DNA of 64,000 nt. Origin: Sorangium cellulosum So ce56 (GTDB lineage: Bacteria > Myxococcota_A > Polyangia > Polyangiales > Polyangiaceae). The notes beneath the pieces are model-generated. The model had not been told where the DNA came from. It worked only from the letters and a program-made list of their open reading frames with translations, and did no database searches. The stretch covers positions 1,240,001-1,304,000 of the forward strand of contig NC_010162.1 in the NCBI RefSeq assembly GCF_000067165.1, written 5' to 3'. A program made the position numbers and the translations under genes. Below, piece by piece: positions 1-7,113 of this stretch. Each line of letters opens with the position of its first letter. The stretch's first letter is position 1.

Positions 1-1
1 C

Positions 2-280
2 GTCGCCGTGACCGGGATCAACAGCTACCGGTTCGTGGTCAGCGGCAACGTCGCGCGCGCCGGCATCTTCGCCTCCAACTACTTCGTCTCCGTCTCCGAG
101 GCGCTCGCGCTCGCCGGCGGTCCCAACCAGTTCGCCTCGACGGATCAGATCCTGCTCATCCGCATGGATAGCCCGGGCAAATTCCGGCACATCCCCATCA
201 ACTACGACGAAATCGCCTCGCGCAAGCGGCCCGAGCAGGACCTCGTGCTCAAGGCCGGCGATACCGTCTTCGTGCCCTGA
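2..280 (+). CDS. Polysaccharide export protein (OPX/Wza family), C-terminal part
   Basis: Only the last 92 codons are in the window; the frame is open to the left edge. The visible part is an SLBB-type domain: VSGNVARAG, then SVSEALALAGG, ending LVLKAGDTVFVP. This pattern is typical of the periplasmic part of outer-membrane polysaccharide-export proteins, which conduct polymer out in Wzx/Wzy pathways. The protein stops directly after GDTVFVP, so the C-terminal membrane helix that E. coli Wza uses to cross the outer membrane is absent. That makes it a short OPX protein, a class known to need a separate beta-barrel; a candidate barrel is encoded at 5616-7025. The flippase gene starts 2 bp after the stop, so the two are probably co-transcribed. 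Confidence 0.8.
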   Translation, partial: VAVTGINSYRFVVSGNVARAGIFASNYFVSVSEALALAGGPNQFASTDQILLIRMDSPGKFRHIPINYDEIASRKRPEQDLVLKAGDTVFVP

Positions 281-282
281 TC

Positions 283-1764
283 GTGGCCGGCTCCTCCGCG
301 CTTGCCCGAAAGGCCGTCCTCGGCGCGGTCTGGACGATCGCGACCGGGCTCGGCTCGCGCGTGCTCGGCCTGATAGGCACCCTCGTGCTCACCCGGTTCA
401 TCGCGCCGGATGTGTACGGCGAGGTCTCGGCAGCGTCCGTCGTGATCATGACGGCGCACTTCATGTCGAGCCTCGGGACCGGCCAGTTCATCGCGTCGAG
501 GCCCAACCTCGACCGCCAGATGGTCTTCAACGCGACCGTCTATTTCCACGTGGCGGGCCTCATCGCCATCGCCGCCGTGTACCTCTTCCGGGAGCCGATC
601 GCGGTGCACCTCGTCGGCGCGCCCGGGATGCTCGAGTTCATGCCGGGGCTCATCCTCGCGATGTTCATCGATCGGATCTGGTACGTCCCCGATCGCCTGC
701 TCATCCGCGAGATGCGCTTCCGCAGCGTCAGCCTCCGGAACGCCGCCGGCGAGCTCACCTACACCGCGGCGTCCGTCTCCCTCGCCGTGCTCGGCTGGGG
801 GGGAAACGCCATCGTGGTGGCGACACTCCTGCGCGCCGTCGTGCGCGTGGTGACCACGGTCCCGGCGGTGAAGCTCTCCGAGTGGCTGACGCCGAGCCCG
901 CTGTCGCGCGAGAAGGCGCGCGAGCTGTTCGCCTTCGGCATCCCGCTCAACTTCGGGTCGCTGGCGAACTTCGGGGCTTCCAAGTGGGACAACCTCGTCA
1001 TGATCCGCCTGTTCGGGGAGCAAGTCGGCGGGCTCTACAACCTCGCGTGGAACCTCGCCGACATCCCGGCCTCCCAGGTCGGCGAGCGCATCGGCGACGT
1101 GCTCGTCCCGTCGTTCGCGAAGCTCGAGCCGGAGCAGCGCAAGGCGGCGCTCGTCCGCGCGCTCACGCTGCTCGCGCTCATCATCTTCCCGCTCGCCGTG
1201 GGCCTCGGCGCGGTCGCCCCGACCATCCTGAACGACACGTTCTTCAACGAGGCATGGGAGCCGGCTGGCCCGCTCCTCGCCGTGCTGTCCGCGCTTGGCG
1301 TCACGCGCCCGATCGGCTGGGTCCTGTCCTCGTACATGCAGGTCTACGGCCGGACGCGGACGATCATGGTCCTGGAGTGGCTCAAGGTGGCCGCGATCGT
1401 CGGCGGCATCGCGCTGCTCGGGACGATCGGCGGCGTCCTCTGGGCCTGCGCCGGCGTCGGCGTCGCGTTCGGGGTGCACGCCCTGGCGAGCCTCTGGGTG
1501 GTCAAGCGCGCCGATGGCGTCCCGTACATGCGGCTTCTGCGCCCGCTGGTCCGCCCGCTCGTCGCGTGCATGCCCATGGTCGCCGCGGTGCTCGCCGTTC
1601 GCTACGGCATGCGGTCGCTCGACGACCTGCCCCGCGGGTGCCGCCTTGGCGCCGAGGTGGTGGTCGGCGGGCTCGCCTTCGTCGCTTCCGCGCTGGTCAT
1701 CGCGCGGCAGGCATCACGGGACTTCCTCCAGCTCGCCCGCGAAGCGGTCCGCCGCCGTCGTTAA
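283..1764 (+). CDS. Wzx-type polysaccharide flippase
   Basis: Predicted inner-membrane protein of 493 residues with many hydrophobic segments, starting at GTG 2 bp after the export protein. It looks like the polysaccharide transporter (PST/MOP exporter) family, which flips undecaprenyl-linked repeat units across the inner membrane. The N-terminal part contains an FIAPDVYGEVSAAS stretch like the LTPEDYG region seen in such flippases, and a LFGEQVGGLYNLAW segment fits the second half of the fold. The tail is Arg-rich (EAVRRRR). The length is normal for Wzx. The context (OPX before it, UDP-sugar dehydrogenase after it) supports the role; the transported sugar is unknown. Confidence 0.82.
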   Translation: MAGSSALARKAVLGAVWTIATGLGSRVLGLIGTLVLTRFIAPDVYGEVSAASVVIMTAHFMSSLGTGQFIASRPNLDRQMVFNATVYFHVAGLIAIAAVYLFREPIAVHLVGAPGMLEFMPGLILAMFIDRIWYVPDRLLIREMRFRSVSLRNAAGELTYTAASVSLAVLGWGGNAIVVATLLRAVVRVVTTVPAVKLSEWLTPSPLSREKARELFAFGIPLNFGSLANFGASKWDNLVMIRLFGEQVGGLYNLAWNLADIPASQVGERIGDVLVPSFAKLEPEQRKAALVRALTLLALIIFPLAVGLGAVAPTILNDTFFNEAWEPAGPLLAVLSALGVTRPIGWVLSSYMQVYGRTRTIMVLEWLKVAAIVGGIALLGTIGGVLWACAGVGVAFGVHALASLWVVKRADGVPYMRLLRPLVRPLVACMPMVAAVLAVRYGMRSLDDLPRGCRLGAEVVVGGLAFVASALVIARQASRDFLQLAREAVRRRR

Positions 1765-1793
1765 GGCGTTTCCTGAATGTCACCGACCGGCGT

Positions 1794-1892
1794 GACGAGC
1801 GAAGCGCGCGCAACGAGCGCAACGAGCGCAACGAGCGCAATAGACGTAACGAGCGTCGCCAGCGCAACGAGCGTGCGAACCGCAACGAGGAG
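1794..1892. repeat. Tandem 9-bp repeat, consensus AACGAGCGC
   Basis: About eleven consecutive 9-bp units lie between the flippase and UDP-sugar dehydrogenase genes. Units at 1812, 1821 and 1830 are identical; later ones vary (AACGAGCGT, AATAGACGT, GCGAACCGC). The run fills much of the 268-bp gap. Although the period is a multiple of three, no convincing gene reads through it. Confidence 0.85.
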
Positions 1893-2032
1893 CACCTTTC
1901 CCCTCCGAACGTTGGGGTCCCACGCGACACTCGAGCGAAATTGGGGGCCCTGTGGTAGCGTCGGGCCCCTCTCTTCGAAACTGGGTCGGGATCCGCATGG
2001 CGGCTCCCCTCCACCACTGGAGATAAAAGGAA

Positions 2033-3367
2033 ATGGCAGAGACGCATCCCCCTGCGGTCGAGAGCTTCCTGGCCAAGATCAACTCCCGCGAAGCCCAGGT
2101 GGGCATCATCGGCATGGGTTATGTCGGCCTGCCGCTGGCGCTCACGTTCATCGAGAAGGGCTTCCGCGTGCTGGGCTTCGATGTGGACCCGGCGAAGGTC
2201 ACCGCGCTCAGCGAGGGGAAGGGCTACATCAAGCACCTCGATCCCGCGCGCATCGCGGCGGCAGCCAAGACGGGCCGATTGGAGGCGACGACGGACTTCT
2301 CGCGGCTCGGCGAGCCCGACGCCATCCTGATCTGCGTCCCGACCCCGCTGACGGCCCAGCGGGAGCCCGACATGAGCTACGTCGTCGGCTCCGCCCAGAA
2401 GATCAAGGAGCGGCTGCGGAAGGGGCAGCTCGTCGTCCTCGAGTCCACCACGTATCCCGGCACGACCGATGAGCTCGTCAAGGGCATCCTCGAGCAATCG
2501 GGCCTGCGCATGGGGCAGGATTTCTACCTCGCCTTCTCGCCCGAGCGCGAGGACCCGGGCAACCGCGATCACAGCACCGCGACCATCCCGAAGGTCGTCG
2601 GCGGCGTCGATCGCGCGTCGCTGGTCCTCTCGCAGGCGCTCTACTCGCAGGCGATCGCGCGCGTCGTGGCCGTCTCCTCGGCGCGCGCGGCCGAGGCGGC
2701 GAAGCTGACCGAGAACATCTTCCGGGCCATCAACATCGCCCTCGTGAACGAGCTCAAGGTCGTCTACGACGCCATGGGCATCGACGTCTGGGAGGTGCTC
2801 GACGCCGCGTCGACCAAGCCGTTCGGCTTCATGCGGTTCAACCCCGGCCCGGGCTGGGGCGGCCACTGCATCCCGCTCGACCCGTTCTACCTCGCGTGGA
2901 AGGCGCGCGAGTACGGCGTGTCCACCAAGTTCATCGAGCTCGCCGGCGAGGTGAACGTCGAGATGCCGCACTACGTCGTCAACAAGCTCCAGCTCGCGCT
3001 GAACGAGCGCGGCAAGGCGCTGAAGGGCACGAAGGTCCTGCTGCTCGGCGTCGCCTACAAGAAGGACATCGACGACCCGCGCGAGAGCCCCGCGTTCGAG
3101 ATCATCGAGCTCCTGCGCAAGCTCGGGGCGGTGCTGAGCTTCCACGACCCGCACGTGCCCAAGCTGCCGCGCATGCGCACCTGGCCGCATCTGCCGGAGC
3201 TCTCGTCCGTCCCCCTCAACGAGGACACGCTCAAGAGCCACGACGCGGTCATGATCGTCACCGACCATTCCGTCGTCGATTACGATCTGGTGCTGAACCA
3301 CGCCGCCTTGATCGTCGACGCCCGTGGCGTCTACCGCGCGGCGAACCCCAAGGTGGTCAAGGCCTGA
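2033..3367 (+). CDS. UDP-sugar 6-dehydrogenase (WbpA/UDP-GlcNAc dehydrogenase type)
   Basis: A 444-residue cytoplasmic enzyme that oxidises C6 of a nucleotide sugar to a uronic acid in two NAD-dependent steps. The Rossmann motif IGMGYVGLPLA is near residue 25. STTYPGTTDE and AFSPEREDPGN are the signatures of the WbpA-like branch, which acts on UDP-N-acetyl sugars. The catalytic cysteine is C279 in GPGWGGHCIPLDPF. The C-terminal UDP-binding domain contains VLLLGVAYKKDIDDPRESPA. The ATG start has GGAG 10 bases upstream. The polymer is therefore likely to contain an acidic, probably N-acetylated, sugar. Whether the substrate is UDP-GlcNAc or another UDP-HexNAc cannot be decided from sequence. 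Confidence 0.9.
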   Translation: MAETHPPAVESFLAKINSREAQVGIIGMGYVGLPLALTFIEKGFRVLGFDVDPAKVTALSEGKGYIKHLDPARIAAAAKTGRLEATTDFSRLGEPDAILICVPTPLTAQREPDMSYVVGSAQKIKERLRKGQLVVLESTTYPGTTDELVKGILEQSGLRMGQDFYLAFSPEREDPGNRDHSTATIPKVVGGVDRASLVLSQALYSQAIARVVAVSSARAAEAAKLTENIFRAINIALVNELKVVYDAMGIDVWEVLDAASTKPFGFMRFNPGPGWGGHCIPLDPFYLAWKAREYGVSTKFIELAGEVNVEMPHYVVNKLQLALNERGKALKGTKVLLLGVAYKKDIDDPRESPAFEIIELLRKLGAVLSFHDPHVPKLPRMRTWPHLPELSSVPLNEDTLKSHDAVMIVTDHSVVDYDLVLNHAALIVDARGVYRAANPKVVKA

Positions 3368-3603
3368 CGGAGGGCGAGGGTGCCCCGAGCGACGCGGGCA
3401 GGCGTCGCACGCCAGCGCGGCGGTCCTGGTGACCAGGCATCCAGCGACGGCGTCCTTGCCGCGTCGCCGCTGGCCCCGTGGCGTGTCGCTCAATTCCCGC
3501 GCTGTGGGCGGCGCGCCGCGGGCGTCGCCGTGGCGCCCACGCCACGACGCGGGCGCCGCGGCGGAGCTCCTGGGTGACTCCTCGGCAACCGCGAGGGGCT
3601 CCG
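3368..3603. other. Gene-free stretch
   Basis: No credible coding frame, RNA gene or clear terminator is visible between the UDP-sugar dehydrogenase stop and the 8-bp repeat array. Reading frames here are short and Arg/Pro-rich, as expected of non-coding GC-rich DNA. Confidence 0.6.
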
Positions 3604-3709
3604 CGTGTCCTCGCGACCTCGTAGCCGCGTCACCTTGTAACCGCGTATCCTCGTCACCACGTATCCTCGTGACCCCGTGACGCCGTAACCCGGTAACCGA
3701 CGGTAACCG
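3604..3709. repeat. Tandem 8-bp repeat, consensus CGTNACCN
   Basis: Twelve uninterrupted 8-bp units run from 3604 to 3699 (for example CGTGTCCT, CGTCACCT, CGTATCCT, CGTGACCC, CGTAACCC), followed by one more offset copy ending at 3709. The period is exact while the fourth and eighth bases vary. It lies just upstream of the FHA-phosphatase gene. The 8-bp period excludes a normal coding repeat. Confidence 0.85.
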
Positions 3710-3791
3710 ATGCAGCTCTTGCCGAGCTCGCGAAATCGCGAGCATCCCCTTGATGTCAGGGCGCCGGTTCGGTACCCATCGAAGACGGTCC

Positions 3792-5525
3792 ATGTCCACG
3801 CCGCCGCCCATGGTCGGGCCAGGTCGAACGATGTCGCCTGCAGATGACAGCCTGGGCCCTGCGCCGTCGAGCTCGGATTGGAAGGGCCACCTGGAGATCC
3901 GGCTCGGCGATCTCCCGGGGACGCGACGGCCGCTGACGGAGTCCCACATCGTCATCGGCAGGGCGCCGGGCGTTCAGCTCACGCTCGACCACTACACGGT
4001 CTCCCGGCGCCACGCGGAGCTCTTCTGCGATCCGTTCGGCCGGTGGTGGATCCGCGACCTCGGCAGCACCAACGGAACGCTCGTCAACGACGAGCGGATC
4101 AACGAGAAGGTGCTGAAGCCGGGCGATCGCATCGGGATCGGCGACTACATCCTCGAGTTCCAGCTCACGGCGCGGGCCCCTCGCGTGCCGATCGACCCGG
4201 GCGGCCTCCATTTCGAGGAGGACAAACCGACCGCGATCCGCAAGCTCGGCGAGCTCGACCCGCCGCGGATCGCGGCGAAGCACCTGTTCACCCTGATGGA
4301 CCTGTCGCGGCGGCTCCTCAGCATCGAGGACGCGACGGATCGGTTCGACGCGCTCTGCCAGCTGATGGTCCGCGAGGACTTCCACGGCAGCATGGCGCTC
4401 GCGCTGCGGCTCCGGCAGAACGGCGCGCTGACGATCCTGTCCGGGCCGCACCGCCCCTTCCAGTCGCTCCGGCGCGAGGACTCCGTCGCCCCGCCGTACA
4501 TCTCGCGCCGCGTGCTCGCGGCGGTGCAGGACACGCGCGAGCCGGTGCTGGCCGGCAACCTGGTGAGCGACAGCGCCACGGTCGAGCTCACGATGTCGCG
4601 CGACGTCATGGCCCTCTGGGTCGTGGCCTGTCCGCTGCGCGTCGAGGAGCAGATGATGAACCTGCTCTACGTGACCCTGCCGCCCGACTTCGGCAGCGTC
4701 GAGTGGCTCGGGCTCATCGCGCTCGCGGCGGAGGTCTACCAGCAGGCCGAGTCGGCCTGGGAGGCGCGGCGCCACGCGCAGGCGCACGCGGCGATCGAGC
4801 GCGAGCTCGAGATGGCGCACCAGATCCAGCGGACCTTCGTCCCGAAGCGGCTGGAGTTCAAGGCGCTGGACGTGGCGCTCGGCTTCGAGCCGTGCCGGTG
4901 GGTCGGGGGCGACTACGTGGACATCGTCCCGATGCCGGACGGCCGCCTCATGCTCGCCGTGGCGGACGTCTGCGGCAAGGGGCTCCAGGCCGCGCTCATC
5001 GGATCGAGCGTCCACACGATGGTGCGCGCGACGGTCGACGCCGGCCGCGGGATCACGGGCATGATGGACCGGCTGAACGCCTACCTCTGCGAGTACCTGC
5101 CGGAGCACTCGTTCGTCACGATGGTGGCCGTCGCCCTCGACCCCGCGACGGGCCGCATGGAGTGCGTCAACGCAGGGCACCCGCCGGCGCTGGTGGCGAC
5201 CGCGGAGGGCGGCCTGCGGCACCTCCAGGCGGCCGTCAACCCGGCGCTCGGGGTCGGCCCGGTGCCGATGGAGGCGCACCAGAGCGTGCTCGCGCCGGGC
5301 GAGGTGCTCGCGATGTACACCGACGGGCTCACCGAGCTGCGCAACTCGTCGAAGCAGATGCTCGGCCTGCACGCGCTCGGCACGGGCTTCGCCAAGCTCT
5401 GCGCCACCAGCGCTGGCCGCCCGGTCGCGTCGATCGCCGACAAGCTCACGCACATGCTCGAGGAGTTCCGCGGCGACCAGCTGCCCGAGGACGACAGGGC
5501 CTTCCTCCTCGCGCGGCGCACCTGA
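3792..5525 (+). CDS. FHA domain plus SpoIIE-type serine phosphatase (RsbU-like)
   Basis: A soluble signalling protein of 577 residues. An N-terminal FHA domain, which reads phosphothreonine, shows SRRHAEL and GSTNGTLVN within the first 110 residues. A GAF-like middle region follows, then a short helix ELEMAHQIQRTFVP, and a PP2C/SpoIIE domain with metal-binding GGDYVDIV, DVCGKGLQAAL, NAGHPPALVA and YTDGLTELRN. Such phosphatases dephosphorylate STAS anti-sigma antagonists; candidate partners are encoded at 10859-11742. The ATG at 3792 was preferred to one at 3750 because the extra 14 residues are basic and non-conserved, but neither has a strong ribosome site. It is convergent with the beta-barrel gene. 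Confidence 0.85.
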   Translation: MSTPPPMVGPGRTMSPADDSLGPAPSSSDWKGHLEIRLGDLPGTRRPLTESHIVIGRAPGVQLTLDHYTVSRRHAELFCDPFGRWWIRDLGSTNGTLVNDERINEKVLKPGDRIGIGDYILEFQLTARAPRVPIDPGGLHFEEDKPTAIRKLGELDPPRIAAKHLFTLMDLSRRLLSIEDATDRFDALCQLMVREDFHGSMALALRLRQNGALTILSGPHRPFQSLRREDSVAPPYISRRVLAAVQDTREPVLAGNLVSDSATVELTMSRDVMALWVVACPLRVEEQMMNLLYVTLPPDFGSVEWLGLIALAAEVYQQAESAWEARRHAQAHAAIERELEMAHQIQRTFVPKRLEFKALDVALGFEPCRWVGGDYVDIVPMPDGRLMLAVADVCGKGLQAALIGSSVHTMVRATVDAGRGITGMMDRLNAYLCEYLPEHSFVTMVAVALDPATGRMECVNAGHPPALVATAEGGLRHLQAAVNPALGVGPVPMEAHQSVLAPGEVLAMYTDGLTELRNSSKQMLGLHALGTGFAKLCATSAGRPVASIADKLTHMLEEFRGDQLPEDDRAFLLARRT

Positions 5526-5615
5526 GCGCGCCCCAGGCGGTCCCCTCCGGGCGGAGCACCTGAGCGCGCCAGGGGCGGGGTTCCGGCCGCCGCCGGGGAG
5601 CGCGCCCCGTCGCGC

Positions 5616-7025
5616 TCAGCGAGCGGCGTCGCCCGTGCCAGCCGACGCCGGCGCCTCGCCCTCCAGCGGCTCGCTCGGCGTCGGCTCCCGGCGCGGCGTG
5701 CCGGAAGGACCTGCCGAGCCGAAGGGCTGGGTCATCAAGATGCGCGAGCCCGGCGCCATCTGCCGCGGGAACGCGCCTGACACGGACAGGAGGAGCGTGT
5801 TCCGGACGACGCGCGTGTCGGGGAGCTCCGCCGTCCTCGCCTCGGTGCGCTGGTTCGCGTGCTGGTACCGGAGCGCGAGCGCGAAGTCGGGGATGACGAT
5901 GACGGGGCTCCAGAGCAGCCCGACGTCGGTGAGCACCGCGAGCGTCGTCGGCCCCGTGTCGAGATCCCCCTCCGCGTTCGTCTCGAGAGGCTGCGAGAGC
6001 TGTGCGCTGGCCGAGCCCTCGACCGACAGGTGCCAGGCGGGGCGGATGGGCACGGCGGCGCGGAGCGTCAGCATATGGGAGAGCTGGATCTGCTGCAGGA
6101 AGACGTTCGGCGTGGCCGCATAGGTGTACGCGAGCTCGGCCGCGTCGCCCCGCTCGTGCAAGTAGCGCAGCGCCGCGAGCCCGCTCGGGCGCGCGAGCGA
6201 CCCGGCGCCGCCCGCCAGGTCCGTCGCGACGACCCCGCCGAGGTCGAGCTGGCTCGAGAAGCGACGCCCGAGGTCGTGCTGCCAGCTCGCCACGAGCGTG
6301 CTGAGGAGCTGGTCGCGCGACGTGTACGTGTCTTCGGTCGTGGGATCGGTGTCGGTGACCGGAACGTTGTCGAAATGGGTGTAGCCGACCGAGAGCGCGA
6401 GGGCCGCGACGTCGTGACGGAAGCTTCGGTTCGCGTTCAGCGTGTTCGTCACGCTGTACGTGCGCTGCGGGCGATCCAGGAGCGGGTTGTAGACGGCGAA
6501 CGTCGCCGCCTGCCCGAGCGACCAGACCGGCGAGGGCTGGAACGAGAACCCCTCGTTGAACGACCCCTGCACGAAGTTCGTCGTCCCGCCCGCGTTGCCC
6601 TGGAGCGTCGTGGTCCCCGGCGTCTGCTCGAGCTGGAACGTGTTGAGCTGGCCTTGCGACCCGGACGCCCCGAGCGTCAGCGAGGTCCTCGGCGACGTGA
6701 CGAAGCGGCCGGTCCACGCGGCCACGTTCGAGTACGAGCTCGCCTCCGCGTGCCGGAAGAAGAGGCTCGTCGAGAACGTGTAGGACAGCGTCTGCGCGGT
6801 CCGCGGCGTCGTGTAGGTGAAGATCAGGCCGGGGCTCGCGGTCGCGAGGCCGTCGGCCTCGGGACCGGGCCCGGCAGGGGGCTCGGCCGCGGAGGTCACG
6901 TTGTCGGTGACGCCGATCGACCCGGTGAAGACGCCGTGGAGGGTTGCGTCCTGCGCCCGGGCGTCGTGGTGGGTGAGGATCGCGCAGCCGAAGGCCGCGA
7001 CCGCAATACCTCGTCCGGAGCGCAT
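5616..7025 (-). CDS. Outer-membrane beta-barrel protein of the polysaccharide export locus
   Basis: A 469-residue protein with an N-terminal signal peptide (hydrophobic VAAFGCAIL, then DARAQ as a likely cleavage site). The rest consists of alternating strands rich in Thr, Ser, Tyr and Phe, such as TLSYTFSTSLFF and LTLGASGSQGQL, as in outer-membrane barrels. The start at 7025 was chosen because the signal peptide begins there; the longer reading from 7136 would overlap the upstream kinase-like gene and begin with non-signal sequence. Myxobacterial polysaccharide loci carry similar barrels (Wzp proteins of M. xanthus) that serve as the pore for short OPX proteins, and the OPX here is short. That pairing is an inference. 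It is the third gene of the Wzc-Wze-barrel operon. Confidence 0.7.
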   Translation of the reverse strand: MRSGRGIAVAAFGCAILTHHDARAQDATLHGVFTGSIGVTDNVTSAAEPPAGPGPEADGLATASPGLIFTYTTPRTAQTLSYTFSTSLFFRHAEASSYSNVAAWTGRFVTSPRTSLTLGASGSQGQLNTFQLEQTPGTTTLQGNAGGTTNFVQGSFNEGFSFQPSPVWSLGQAATFAVYNPLLDRPQRTYSVTNTLNANRSFRHDVAALALSVGYTHFDNVPVTDTDPTTEDTYTSRDQLLSTLVASWQHDLGRRFSSQLDLGGVVATDLAGGAGSLARPSGLAALRYLHERGDAAELAYTYAATPNVFLQQIQLSHMLTLRAAVPIRPAWHLSVEGSASAQLSQPLETNAEGDLDTGPTTLAVLTDVGLLWSPVIVIPDFALALRYQHANQRTEARTAELPDTRVVRNTLLLSVSGAFPRQMAPGSRILMTQPFGSAGPSGTPRREPTPSEPLEGEAPASAGTGDAAR

Positions 7026-7113
7026 GAGGGCTGCAAGGTAACAATGGAGCCGGCGCTCGGCTACGCCTCCCCGACCTTTCGGCGCAAGGAGGCGAACGCC
7101 GCGCGCCGGCCGT

